From Saccoglossus kowalevskii (lineage: Eukaryota > Hemichordata > Enteropneusta > Harrimaniidae), in the NCBI RefSeq assembly GCF_000003605.2, contig NW_003145211.1, positions 1 to 32,653 of the forward strand: a DNA stretch of 32,653 bases. Direction: 5' to 3'. Below are positions 10,645 through 21,507 of the stretch, piece by piece. A model generated the notes under the pieces. It was not told where the DNA came from and did no database searches. It was given only the letters and a program-made list of their open reading frames with translations. Both the position numbers and the translations under genes were made by a program. Position 1 is the first letter of the stretch; every line of letters begins with the position of its first letter.

Positions 10645-11022
10645 CATATTGTACATTTCAGTACATGGTTGTGTTTACCTGCATGTATACCCTAGGCATA
10701 GTTTACATTTCAGCACATGGTTGTGTTTACCTGCATGTACACCCTAGGCATAGTGTACATTTCAGTACATGGTTGTGTTTACCTGCATGCATACCCTAGG
10801 CATATTGTACATTTCAGTACATGGTTGTGTTTACCTGCATGTATACCCTAGGCATAGATTACATTTCAGCACATGGTTGTGTTTACCTGCATGTACACCC
10901 TAGGCATAGTGTACATTTCAGCACATGGTTGTGTTTACCTGCATGTACACCCTAGGCATAGTGTACATTTCAGCACATGGTTGTGTTTACCTGCATGTAC
11001 ACCCTAGGCATAGTGTACATTT
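10645..11022 (+). repeat. Q cassette, complete
   Basis: Full Q runs CATATTG, CATAGTTTAC, GTACACC/CAGTACATGG, second CATATTG, CATAGATTAC and three GTACACC monomers, reaching K after 378 bp. The length equals that of the copies at 19952, 23798, 28059 and 31492. Confidence 0.85.
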
Positions 11023-11110
11023 CAGCACAAAATTGTATTTACCTGCATGTACACCCTAAGCATAGTGTACATTTCAGTACATGGTTGTGTTTACCTGCAT
11101 GTATACCCTA
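11023..11110 (+). repeat. K start, truncated
   Basis: CAAAATTGTATTT and TAAGCAT are followed by CAGTACATGG. The CACGTGG monomer and the rest of K are lost, and an L core follows. Confidence 0.75.
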
Positions 11111-11130
11111 GGCATAGTGTACATTTCAGC

Positions 11131-11286
11131 ACATGGTTGTGTTTACCTGCATGTATACCATAGGCATAATTTACATTTCAGCACATGTTTGTGTTTACCT
11201 GCATGTATACCCTATGCATAGTGTACATTTCAGCACATTGTTGTGTATACCTGCATGTACACCCTCGGCATAGTGTATATTTCAGC
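11131..11286 (+). repeat. L core, variant
   Basis: CCATAGGCATAATTTAC is present but is followed by TTTCAGCAC instead of TTTAAGCAC, so one antisense stop is restored. CCCTATGC replaces CCCTAGGC in the next monomer. CCCTCGG and GTGTATATTT close it normally, and the 51-mer is at 11421. Confidence 0.75.
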
Positions 11287-11541
11287 ACAAGATTTTGTTT
11301 ACCTGCATGTACACCATAGGCATAGTTTACATTTCAGCACATGGTTGTGTTTACCTGCATGTATACCCTAGGCATAGTGTACATTTCAGTACATGGTTGT
11401 GTTTAGCTGCATGTATACCCTAGCATAGTGTACATTTCAGCACAAGATTGTGTTTACCTGCATGTACACCCTAGGCATAGTGTACATTTCAGTTCATGGT
11501 TGTGTTTACCTGCATGTATACCCTAGGCATAGTGTACATTT

Positions 11542-12410
11542 CAGCACAAGATTTTGTTTAGCTGCATGTATACCCTAGGCATAGTGTACATTTCAGCACA
11601 TGGTTGTGTTTACCTGCATGTATACCATAGGCATAGTGTACATTTCAGCACATGGTTGTGTTTACCTGCATGTATACCCTAGGCAGAGTGTACATTTCAG
11701 CACAAGATTTTGTTTACCTGCATGTATACCCTAGGCATAGTGTACATTTCAGCACATGGTTGTGTTTACCTGCATGTATAACCTAGGCATAGTGTACATA
11801 TCAGCACATGGTTGTGTTTACCTGCATGTATACCCTAGGCATAGTGTACATTTCAGCACAAGATTTTGTTTACCTGCATGTATACCCTAGGCATAGTGTA
11901 CATTTCAGCACATGGTTGTTTTTACCTGCATGCATACCCTAGGCATAGTGTACATTTCAGCACATAGTTGTGTTTACCTGCATGTATACCCTAGGCAGAG
12001 TGTACATTTCAGCACAAGATTTTGTTTACCTGCATGTATACCCTAGGCATAGTGTACATATCAGCACATGGTTGTGTTTACCTGCATGTATACGCTAGGC
12101 ATAGTGTATATTTCAGCACATGGTTGTGTTTACCTGTATGCATACCCTAGGCATATTGTATATTTCAGTACATGGTAGTGTTTACCTGCATGTATACCCT
12201 AGGCATAGTGTACATTTCAGCACATTATTGTGTTTACCTGCATGTACACCCTAGGCATAGTGTACATTTCAGCACATGGTTGTGTTTAACTGCATGTATA
12301 CCCCAGGCATAGTGTACATTTCAGCACATGGTTGTGTTTACATGCATTTACACCCTAGGCATAGTGTACATTTCAGTACATGGTTGTGTTTACCCGCATG
12401 TATACCCTAG
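11542..12410 (+). repeat. P cassette, copy 1 (869 bp)
   Basis: The markers are CCATAGGCATAGTG, CATATCAGCAC, GTTGTTTTTACC, CACATAGTTG, TATACGCTAGG, CATTATTGTG, TACCCCAGGC, CATGCATTTACACC and TTTACCCGC. The block recurs at 14243 with three fewer monomers. It occupies the position of R-Q-K in the canonical ring and is followed by M. Confidence 0.8.
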
Positions 12411-12615
12411 GCATAGTGTACATTTCAGCACATGGTTGTGTTTACCTGCATGTATACCCTAGGCATAGTGTACATTTCAGCACAAGATTTTGTTTACTGC
12501 ATGTATACCCTAGGCATAGTGTACATTTCAGCACATGGTTGTGTTTACCTGCATGTATACCCTAGGCATAGTGTACATTTCAGTACATGGTTGTGTTTAG
12601 CTGCATGTATACCCT
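12411..12615 (+). repeat. ordinary monomers with a one-base deletion
   Basis: These are near-consensus monomers between P and M. TTTACTGCATG at about 12494 lacks one C, giving a private 51-bp monomer that shifts the + strand frame and produces two overlapping open frames here. Confidence 0.7.
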
Positions 12616-12825
12616 ATGCATAATGTACATTTCAGCACAAGATTGTGTTTACCTGCATGTACACCCTATGCATTGTGTACATTTCAGCACATGGTTGTGT
12701 TTACCTGCATGTACACCCTAGGTATAGTGTACATTTCAGTACATGGTTGTGTTTACCTGCATGTATACCCTAGGCATAGTGTACATTTCAGCATATGGTT
12801 GTGTTTAGCTGCATGTATGCCCTAG
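12616..12825 (+). repeat. M cassette
   Basis: It is the typical form with CAGCATATGG and TATGCCC. The next monomer has the private change CTAGGCTTAG. L starts 293 bp after M starts. Confidence 0.85.
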
Positions 12826-12908
12826 GCTTAGTGTACATTTCAGTACATGGTTGTGTTTAGTTGCATGTATACCCTAGGCAGAGTGTACATTTCAGCACAA
12901 GATTTTGT

Positions 12909-13106
12909 TTACCTGCATGTATACCCTAGGCATAGTGTACATTTCAGCACATGGTTGTGTTTACCTGCATGTATACCATAGGCATAATTTACATTTAAGC
13001 ACATGTTTGTGTTTACCTGCATGCATACCCTAGGCATAGTGTACATTTCAGCACATTGTTTTGTATACCTGCATGTACACCCTCGGCATAGTGTATATTT
13101 CAGCAC
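12909..13106 (+). repeat. L core, complete
   Basis: The third monomer has GCATGCATA, as at 6623, and CATTGTTTTGTATACC is private. The 51-mer is at 13239, exactly 133 bp after the end. Confidence 0.85.
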
Positions 13107-13238
13107 AAGATTTTGTTTACCTGCATGTACACCCTAGGCATAGTTTACATTTCAGCACATGGTTGTGTTTACCTGCATGTATACCCTAGGCATAGTGTAC
13201 ATTTCAGTACATGGTTGTGTTTAGCTGCATGTATACCC

Positions 13239-13400
13239 TAGCATAGTGTACATTTCAGCACAAGATTGTGTTTACCTGCATGTACACCCTAGGCATAGTG
13301 TACATTTCAGTACATGGTTGTGTTTACCTGCATGTATACCCTAGGCATAGATTACATTTCAGCACATGGTTGTGTTTACCTGCATGTACACCCTAGGCAT
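13239..13400 (+). repeat. B-to-Q fusion with ten monomers deleted
   Basis: From TAGCATAG to CATAGATTAC is 107 bp (13239 to 13346), against 627 bp in the canonical unit at 23379, a loss of exactly 520 bp. The identical junction occurs at 30550-30657. Confidence 0.8.
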
Positions 13401-13687
13401 AGTGTACATTTCAGCACATGGTTGTGTTTACCTGCATGTACACCCTAAGCATAGTGTACATTTCAGCACATGGTTGTGTTTACCTGCATGTACACCCTAG
13501 GTATAGTGTACATTTCAGTACATGGTTGTGTTTACCTGCATGTATACCCTAGGCATAGTGTACATTTCAGCACATGGTTGTGTTTAGCTGCATGTATACC
13601 CTAGGCATAGTGTACATTTCAGTACATGGTTGTGTTTAGCTGCATGTATACCCTAGGCAGAGTGTACATTTCAGCACAAGATTTTGT

Positions 13688-13885
13688 TTACCTGCATGTA
13701 TACCCTAAGCATAGTGTACATTTCAGCACATGGTTGTGTTTACCTGCATGTATACCATAGGCATAATTTACATTTAAGCACATGTTTGTGTTTACCTGCA
13801 TGTATACCCTAGGCATAGTGTACATTTCAGCACATTGTTGTGTATACCTGCATGTACACCCTCGGCATAGTGTATATTTCAGCAC
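13688..13885 (+). repeat. L core, complete
   Basis: It lies only 779 bp (15 monomers minus one base) after the previous core. CTAAGCAT in its first monomer is private. The 51-mer is at 14018, and the monomer after it reads CAAAATTGTGTTT, as at 21532 and 24493. Confidence 0.85.
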
Positions 13886-14242
13886 AAGATTTTGTTTACC
13901 TGCATGTACACCCTAGGCATAGTGTACATTTCAGCACATGGTTGTGTTTACCTGCATGTATACCCTAGGCATAGTGTACATGTCAGTACATGGTTGTGTT
14001 TAGCTGCATGTATACCCTAGCATAGTGTACATTTCAGCACAAAATTGTGTTTACCTGCATGTACACCCTAGGCATAGTGTACATTTCAGTACATGGTTGT
14101 GTTTAGCTGCATGTATACCCTAGGCATAGTGTACATTTCAGCACAAGATTTTGTTTAGCTGCATGTATACCCTTGGCATATTGTACATTTCAGCACATGG
14201 TTGTGTTTACCTGCATGTATACCCTATGCATAGTGTACATTT

Positions 14243-14952
14243 CAGCACAAGATTTTGTTTAGCTGCATGTATACCCTACGCATAGTGTACATTTCAGCAC
14301 ATGGTTGTGTTTACCTGCATGTATACCATAGGCATAGTGTACATTTCAGCACATGGTTGTGTTTACCTGCATGTATACCCTAGGCAGAGTGTACATTTCA
14401 GCACAAGATTTTGTTTACCTGCATGTATACCCTAGGCATAGTGTACATTTCAGCACAAGATTTTGTTTACCTGCATGTATACCCTAGGCATAGTGTACAT
14501 TTCAGCACATGGTTGTTTTTACCTGCATGCATACCCTAGGCATAGTGTACATTTCAGCACATAGTTGTGTTTACCTGCATGTATACCCTAGGCAGAGTGT
14601 ACATTTCAGCACAAGATTTTGTTTACCTGCATGTATACCCTAGGCATAGTGTACATATCAGCACATGGTTGTGTTTACCTGCATGTATACGCTAGGCATA
14701 GTGTATATTTCAGCACATGGTTGTGTTTACCTGTATGCATACCCTAGGCATAGTGTACATTTCAGCACATTATTGTGTTTACCTGCATGTACACCCTAGG
14801 CATAGTGTACATTTCAGCACATGGTTGTGTTTAACTGCATGTATACCCCGGGCATAGTGTACATTTCAGCACATGGTTGTGTTTACATGCATTTACACCC
14901 TAAGCATAGGTGTACATTTCAGTACATGGTTGTGTTTACCCGCATGTATACC
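14243..14952 (+). repeat. P cassette, copy 2 (710 bp)
   Basis: It repeats P copy 1 at offsets of 2701, then 2597, then 2545 bp. The steps show the loss of two monomers and then one. Private changes are CTACGCATAG, TACCCCGGGC and a one-base insertion in GCATAGGTGTAC near 14909. Confidence 0.8.
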
Positions 14953-15235
14953 CTCGGCGTAGTGTACATTTCAGCACATGGCTGTGTTACCTGTATGTAT
15001 ACCCTAGGCATAGTGTACATTTCAGCACATGATTGTGTTTACCTGTATGTACACCCTAGGCATAGTGTACATTTCAGCACATGGTTGTGTTTACCTGTAT
15101 GTATACCCTAGGCATAATTTATATTTCAGCACATGGTTGTGTTTACCTGCATGTACACCCTCGGCATTGTGTACATTTCAGCACAAGGTTGTGTTTACCT
15201 GCATGTGCACCCTAGGCATAGTGTACATTTCAGCA
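14953..15235 (+). repeat. variant-rich bridge between P and N
   Basis: Several changes are not seen elsewhere: CTCGGCGTAG, GGCTGTGTTACC (one T lost), CATAATTTATATTT, CTCGGCATTGTG and CACAAGGTTG. With GTATGTA variants they open two overlapping + frames of 96 and 98 codons, the longest in the window. Their peptides are the usual repeat translation, so I do not call a gene. Confidence 0.7.
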
Positions 15236-15974
15236 CATGCTTGTGTTTACCTGTATGTATACCCTAGGCATAGTGTACATTTCAGCACATGGTTGTGTTT
15301 ACCTGCATGTACACCCTCGGCATAGTGTATATTTCAGCACATGGTTGTATTTACCTGCATGTGCACCCTAGGCATAGTTTACATTTCAGCACATGGTTGT
15401 GTTTACCTGCATGTATACCCTTGGCATAGTGTACATTTCAGTACATGGTTGTGTTTACCTGAATGTATACCCTAGGCATAGTTTACATTTCAGTACATGG
15501 TTGGGTTTACCTGTATGTATACCCTAGGCATAGTATACATTTCAGCACATGGTTGTGTTTACCTGCATGCATACCCTAGGAATAGTGTACATTTCAGTAC
15601 ATGGTTGTGTTTAGTTGCATGTATACCCTAGGCATAGTGTACATTTCAGCACATCGTTGAGTTTACCTTCACGTATACCCTAGGCATAGTGTACATTTCA
15701 GCACAAGATTTTGTTTACCTGCATGTATACCCTAGGCATAGTGTACATTTCAGCACATGGTTGTGTTTACCTGCATGTATACCCTAGGTATAGTGTACAT
15801 TTCAGTACATGGTTGTGTTTACCTGCATGTATACCCTAGGCATAGTGTACATTTCAGCACATGGTTGTGTTTAGCAGCATGTATACCCTAGGCATAGTGT
15901 ACATTTCAGTACATGGTTGTGTTTAGCTGCATGTATACCCTAGGCAGAGTGTACATTTCAGCACAAGATTTTGT
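15236..15974 (+). repeat. N cassette, copy 3
   Basis: It carries all N markers at a constant +9352 bp from copy 2 and has the same 739-bp length. TATACCCTAGG after CCTTCACG is restored to consensus (copies 1 and 2 have TACCTTAGG), and TTTAGCAGC near 15873 is private. The homology starts abruptly at CATGCTTGTG. Confidence 0.85.
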
Positions 15975-16172
15975 TTACCTGCTTGTATACCCTAGGCATA
16001 GTGTACATTTCAGCACATGGTTGTGTTTACCTGCATGTATACCATAGGCATAATTTACATTTAAGCACATGTTTGTGTTTACCTGCATGTATACCCTAGT
16101 TATAGTGTACATTTCAGCACATTGTAGTGTATACCTGCATGTACACCCTCGGCATAGTGTATATTTCAGCAC
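15975..16172 (+). repeat. L core, complete
   Basis: It has GCTTGTATACC like the other N-linked copy at 6623. CATTGTAGTG is shared only with 25648. CTAGTTATAG is private. The 51-mer is at 16305. Confidence 0.85.
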
Positions 16173-16304
16173 AAGATTTTGTTTACCTGCATGTACACCC
16201 TAGGCATAGTTTACATTTCAGCACATGGTTGTGTTTACCTGCATGTATACCCTAGGCATAGTGTACATTTCAGTACATGGTTGTGTTTAGCTGCATGTAT
16301 ACCC

Positions 16305-16560
16305 TAGCATAGTGTACATTTCAGCACAAGATTGTGTTTACCTGCATGTACACCCTAGGCATAGTGTACATTTCAGTACATGGTTGTGTTTAGCTGCATG
16401 TATACCTTAGGCATAGTGTACATTTCAGCACAAGATTGTGTTTAGCTGCATGTATACCCTAGGCATAGTGTACATTTCAGCACATGGTTGTGTTTAGCTG
16501 CATGTATACCCTAGGCATAGTGTACATTTCAGTACAAGATTTTGTTTAACTGCATGTATA
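16305..16560 (+). repeat. B-R cassette, 3' end lost
   Basis: The R marker is at 16530, 225 bp after TAGCATAG. ACCTTAGG at 16403 and CAAGATTGTG with TTTAGC are shared with 26076. CACGTGG and Q are absent: two GTACACC monomers lead straight to K. A one-base insertion gives TACCCCTAGG near 16612. Confidence 0.75.
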
Positions 16561-16738
16561 CCCTAGGCATAGTGTACATTTCAGCACATGGTTGTGTTTA
16601 CCTGCATGTATACCCCTAGGCATAGTGTACATTTCAGCACATGGTTGTGTTTACCTGCATGTACACCCTAGGCATAGTGTACATTTCAGCACATGGTTGT
16701 GTTTACCTGCATGTACACCCTAGGCATAGTGTACATTT

Positions 16739-17088
16739 CAGCACAAAATTGTATTTACCTGCATGTACACCCTAAGCATAGTGTACATTTCAGCACGTGG
16801 TTGTGTTTACCTGCATGTATACCCTAGGTATAGTGTACATTTCAGCACATGGTTGTGTTTACCTGCATGCATACCCTAGGCATATTGTACATTTCAGTAC
16901 ATGGTTGTGTTTACCTCCATGCATACCCTAGGCACAGTGTACATTTCAGCACATGGTTGTGTTTACCTTCATGTATACCCTACGCATAGTGTACATTTCA
17001 GTACATGGTTGAGTTTACCAACATGTATACCCTAGGCATAGTGTACATTTCAGCACATGGTTGTGTTTACCTGCGTGTATACTCTAGG
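16739..17088 (+). repeat. K cassette, CTACGC/CCAACATG subtype
   Basis: It has GGCACAG at 16930, then the subtype markers CTACGCATAG, GGTTGAGTTT and ACCAACATG. These occur only here, at 18333 and at 20572. CTAGGTATAG after CACGTGG is shared with 19015. Confidence 0.85.
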
Positions 17089-17206
17089 CATAGTGTACAT
17101 TTCAGCACATGGTTGTGTTTACCTGCATGTATACCCTAGGCATAGTGTACATTTCAGCACATGGTTGTGTTTAGCTGCATGTATACCCTAGGCATAGTGT
17201 ACATTT

Positions 17207-17362
17207 CAGCACAAGATTGTGTTTACCTGCATGCATACCCTGGGCATAGTGTACATTTCAGCACATGGTTGTGTTTACCTGCATGTATACCCTAGGCATA
17301 GTTTACATTTCAGCATATAGTTGTGTATACCTGCATGTATACCCTAGGCATAGTGTACATTT
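17207..17362 (+). repeat. S1 cassette (three monomers)
   Basis: It is the third copy of the trio, ending in CATATAGTTGTGTATACC. It joins directly to an L core, so the L first monomer is the monomer after CAGCATATAG. Confidence 0.75.
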
Positions 17363-17524
17363 CAGCACATGGTTGTGTTTACCTGCATGTATACCATAGG
17401 CATAATTTACATTTAAGCACATGTTTGTGTTTACCTGCATGTATACCCTAGGCATAGTGTACATTTCAGCACATTGTTGTATATACCTGCATGTACACCC
17501 TCGGCATAGTGTATATTTCAGCAC
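17327..17524 (+). repeat. L core, fused to S1
   Basis: All L markers from CCATAGGCATAATTTAC onward are present, with TTGTATATACC private. The antisense frame runs eight codons further (to 17303) because the S1 join removes the usual stop. No 51-mer follows: the array goes to a CCTCCATG monomer and S2. Confidence 0.8.
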
Positions 17525-17622
17525 AAGATTTTGTTTACCTGCATGTACACCCTAGGCATAGTGTACATTTCAGTACATGGTTGTGTTTACCTCCATGTAT
17601 ACCCTAGGCATAGTGTACATTT

Positions 17623-17894
17623 CAACACATGTTTGTGTTTAGCTGCATGTATACCCTAGGCATAGTGTACATTTCAGCACAAGATTGTGTTTACCTGCAT
17701 GCATACCCTGGGCATAGTGTACATTTCAGCACATGGTTGTGTTTACCTGCATGTATACCCTAGGCATAGTGTACATTTCAGCACATCGTTGAGTTTACCT
17801 GCATGTATACCCTAGGCATAGTGAACATTTCAGCACATTGTTGTGTATACCTGCATGTACACCCTCGGCATAGTGTATATTTCAGCACAAGATT
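17623..17894 (+). repeat. S2 cassette (about five monomers)
   Basis: It repeats the block at 3229 at +14394 bp, including CAACACATG, CATCGTTGAG and CATAGTGAAC. It is followed by CATAGTTTAC and a run of GTACACC monomers leading to K. Confidence 0.75.
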
Positions 17895-18090
17895 TTGTTT
17901 ACCTGCATGTACACCCTAGGCATAGTTTACATTTCAGCACATGGTTGTGTTTACCTGCATGTACACCCTAGGCATAGTGTACATTTCAGCACATGGTTGT
18001 GTTTACCTGCATGTACACCCTAGGCATAGTGTACATTTCAGCACATGGTTGTGTTTACCTGCATGTACACCCTAGGCATAGTGTACATTT

Positions 18091-18440
18091 CAGCACAAAA
18101 TTGTATTTACCTGCATGTACACCCTAAGCATAGTGTACATTTCAGCACGTGGTTGTGTTTACCTGCATGTATAGCCTAGGCATAGTGTACATTTCAGCAC
18201 ATGGTTGTGTTTACCTGCATGCATACCCTAGGCATATTGTACATTTCAGTACATGGTTGTGTTTACCTCCATGCATACCCTAGGCACAGTGTACATTTCA
18301 GCACATGGTTGTGTTTACCTTCATGTATACCCTACGCATAGTGTACATTTCAGTACATGGTTGAGTTTACCAACATGTATACCCTAGGCATAGTGTACAT
18401 TTCAGCACATGGTTGTGTTTACCTGCATGTATACTCTAGG
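18091..18440 (+). repeat. K cassette, CTACGC/CCAACATG subtype
   Basis: It lies 1352 bp (26 monomers) after the copy at 16739. GCATGTATACTC replaces GCGTGTATACTC at the end, and TATAGCCTAGG near 18173 is private. Confidence 0.85.
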
Positions 18441-18506
18441 CATAGTGTACATTTCAGCACATGGTTGTGTTTAGCTGCATGTATACCTTAGGCATAGTGT
18501 ACATTT

Positions 18507-18575
18507 CAGTACAAGATTTTGTTTACCTGCATGTATGTATACCCTATGCATAGTGTACATTTCAGCACGTGGTTG
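18507..18575 (+). repeat. R fragment with a 4-bp insertion
   Basis: CAGTACAAGATTTTG is followed by GCATGTATGTATACC, a tandem copy of GTAT that makes a 56-bp monomer, and then CACGTGG at 18566. The insertion shifts all later K spacings by +4, visible in the 836-bp GGCACAG interval from 18282 to 19118. Confidence 0.8.
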
Positions 18576-18652
18576 TGTTTACCTGCATGTATACCCTAGG
18601 CATAGTGTACATTTCAGCACATGGTTGTGTTTACCTGCATGCATACCCTAGG

Positions 18653-18926
18653 CATATTGTACATTTCAGTACATGGTTGTGTTTACCTGCATGTATACCC
18701 TAGGCATAGTTAACGTTTCAGCACATGGTTGTGTTTACCTGCATGTACACCCTAGGCATAGTGTACATTTCAGTACATGGTTGTGTTTACCTGCATGCAT
18801 ACCCTAGGCATATTGTACATTTCAGTACATGGTTGTGTTTACCTGCATGTATACCCTAGGCATAGATTACATTTCAGCACATGGTTGTGTTTACCTGCAT
18901 GTACACCCTAGGCATAGTGTACATTT
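18653..18926 (+). repeat. Q cassette lacking two monomers
   Basis: Only one GTACACC monomer precedes K, so its length is 274 instead of 378 bp. CATAGTTAACG at about 18706 is shared only with 20005. Confidence 0.8.
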
Positions 18927-19276
18927 CAGCACAAAATTGTATTTACCTGCATGTACACCCTAAGCATAGTGTACATTTCAGCACGTGGTTGTGTTTACCT
19001 GCATGTATACCCTAGGTATAGTGTACATTTCAGCACATGGTTGTGTTTACCTGCATGCATACCCTAGGCATATTGTACATTTCAGTACATGGTTGTGTTT
19101 ACCTCCATGCATACCCTAGGCACAGTGTACATTTCAGCACATGGTTGTGTTTACCTTCATGTATACCCTAGGCATAGTGTACATTTCAGTACATGGTTGT
19201 GTTTACCTCCATGTATACCCTAGGCATAGTGTACATTTCAGCACATGGTTGTGTTTACCTGCGTGTATACTCTAGG
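18927..19276 (+). repeat. K cassette, complete
   Basis: It has GGCACAG at 19118, the ordinary CCTCCATG form, and CTAGGTATAG after CACGTGG. A downstream stretch at 19320-19510 (CATATTG, CATAGATTAC, CATAGTTTAC, GTTTTTAGC) recurs in the same order at 28780-28975. Confidence 0.85.
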
Positions 19277-19532
19277 CATAGTGTACATTTCAGCACATGG
19301 TTGTGTTTACCTGCATGTATACCCTAGGCATATTGTACATTTCAGTACATGGTTGTGTTTACCTGCATGTATACCCTAGGCATAGATTACATTTCAGCAC
19401 ATGGTTGTGTTTACCTGCATGTACACCCTAGGCATAGTTTACATTTCAGCACATGGTTGTGTTTACCTGCATGTATACCCTAGGCATAGTGTACATTTCA
19501 GTACATGGTTGTTTTTAGCTGCATGTATACCC

Positions 19533-19871
19533 TAGCATAGTGTATATTTCAGCACAAGATTGTGTTTACCTGCATGTACACCCTAGGCATAGTGTACATT
19601 TCAGTACATGGTTGTGTTTAGCTGCATGTATACCCTAGGCATAGTGTACATTTCAGCACAAGATTTTGTTTAGCTGCATGTATACCCTAGGCATAGTGTA
19701 CATTTCAGCACATGGTTGTGTTTAGCTGCATGTATACCCTAGGCATAGTGTACATTTCAGTACAAGATTTTGTTTAACTGCATGTATACCCTAGGCATAG
19801 TGTACATTTCAGCACAAGATTTTGTTTACCTGCATGTATACCCTAGGCATAGTGTACATTTCAGCACTTGG
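19533..19871 (+). repeat. B-R cassette, complete, CACTTGG form
   Basis: TAGCATAG with GTGTATATTT is followed by the R marker at 19758 (225 bp) and CACTTGG at 19865 (107 bp). GTTTTTAGC just upstream is shared with 27826, 28971 and 31257. Confidence 0.85.
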
Positions 19872-19951
19872 TTGTGTTTACCTGCATGCATACCCTAGGC
19901 ATAGTGTACATTTCAGCACATGGATGTGTTTACCTGCATGCATACCCTAGG

Positions 19952-20329
19952 CATATTGTACATTTCAGTACATGGTTGTGTTTACCTGCATGTATACCCT
20001 AGGCATAGTTAACGTTTCAGCACATGGTTGTGTTTACCTGCATGTACACCCTAGGCATAGTGTACATTTCAGTACATGGTTGTGTTTACCTGCATGCATA
20101 CCCTAGGCATATTGTACATTTCAGTACATGGTTGTGTTTACCTGCATGTATACCCTAGGCATAGATTACATTTCAGCACATGGTTGTGTTTACCTGCATG
20201 TACACCCTAGGCATAGTGTACATTTCAGCACATGGTTGTGTTTACCTGCATGTACACCCTAGGCATAGTGTACATTTCAGCACATGGTTGTGTTTACCTG
20301 CATGTACACCCTAGGCATAGTGTACATTT
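19952..20329 (+). repeat. Q cassette, complete
   Basis: It has the full 378-bp form, with CATAGTTAACG replacing CATAGTTTACA. CATGGATGTG precedes it at 19919. Confidence 0.85.
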
Positions 20330-20679
20330 CAGCACAAAATTGTATTTACCTGCATGTACACCCTAAGCATAGTGTACATTTCAGCACGTGGTTGTGTTTA
20401 CCTGCATGTATACCCTAGGCATAGTGTACATTTCAGCACATGGTTGTGTTTACCTGCATGCATACCCTAGGCATATTGTACATTTCAGTACATGGTTGTG
20501 TTTACCTCCATGCATACCCTAGGCACAGTGTACATTTCAGCACATGGTTGTGTTTACCTTCATGTATACCCTACGCATAGTGTACATTTCAGTACATGGT
20601 TGAGTTTACCAACATGTATACCCTAGGCATAGTGTACATTTCAGCACATGGTTGTGTTTACCTGCGTGTATACTCTAGG
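20330..20679 (+). repeat. K cassette, CTACGC/CCAACATG subtype, complete
   Basis: It has GGCACAG at 20521 and CTACGC at 20572. It opens the full-length canonical HOR, and M follows 555 bp from its start. Confidence 0.85.
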
Positions 20680-20884
20680 CATAGTGTACATTTCAGCACA
20701 TGGTTGTGTTTACCTGCATGTATACCCTAGGCATAGTGTACATTTCAGCACAAGATTTTGTTTACCTGCATGTATACCCTAGGCATAGTGTACATTTCAG
20801 CACATGGTTGTGTTTACCTGCATGTATACCCTAGGCATAGTGTACATATCAGTACATGGTTGTGTTTAGCTGCATGTATACCCT

Positions 20885-21094
20885 ATGCATAATGTACATT
20901 TCAGCACAAGATTGTGTTTACCTGCATGTACACCCTATGCATTGTGTACCATTCAGCACATGGTTGTGTTTACCTGCATGTATACCCTAGGCATAGTGTA
21001 CATTTCAGCACATGGTTGTGTTTACCTGCATGTACACCCTAGGCATAGTGTACATTTCAGCACATGGTTGTGTTTACCTGCATGTATACCCTAG
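20885..21094 (+). repeat. M cassette, hybrid 3' part
   Basis: The first two monomers are typical, with TACCATTCAG a private change. The CTAGGTATAG and CAGTACATGG monomers are replaced by ordinary and GTACACC monomers. Length and spacing to L (293) are unchanged, which looks like gene conversion rather than deletion. Confidence 0.8.
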
Positions 21095-21177
21095 GCATAG
21101 TGTACATTTCAGCACATGGTTGTGTTTAGCTGCATGTATACCCTAGGCAGAGTGTACATTTCAGCACAAGATTTTCT

Positions 21178-21375
21178 TTACCTGCATGTATACCCTAGGC
21201 ATAGTGTACATTTCAGCACATGGTTGTGTTTACCTGCATGTATACCATAGGCGTAATTTACATTTAAGCACATGTTTGTGTTTACCTGCATGTATACCCT
21301 AGGCATAGGGTACATTTCAGCACATTGTTGTGTATACCTGCATGTACACCCTCGGCATAGTGTATATTTCAGCAC
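21178..21375 (+). repeat. L core, complete
   Basis: Private changes are GGCGTAATTT, CATAGGGTAC and, just upstream, GATTTTCTTTACC. The 51-mer is at 21508. Confidence 0.85.
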
Positions 21376-21507
21376 AAGATTTTGTTTACCTGCATGTACA
21401 CCCTAGGCATAGTTTACATTTCAGCACATGGTTGTGTTTACCTGCATGTATACCCTAGGCATAGTGTACATTTCAGTACATGGTTGTGTTTACCTGCATG
21501 TATACCC

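Noticed and set aside
15029-15325. Longest open frame in the window (98 codons), overlapping another of 96 codons
   Set aside because: Both come from a few stop-removing substitutions and a one-base deletion in satellite monomers. Overlap in two frames with similar peptides is expected from a 52-bp repeat and not from a gene.
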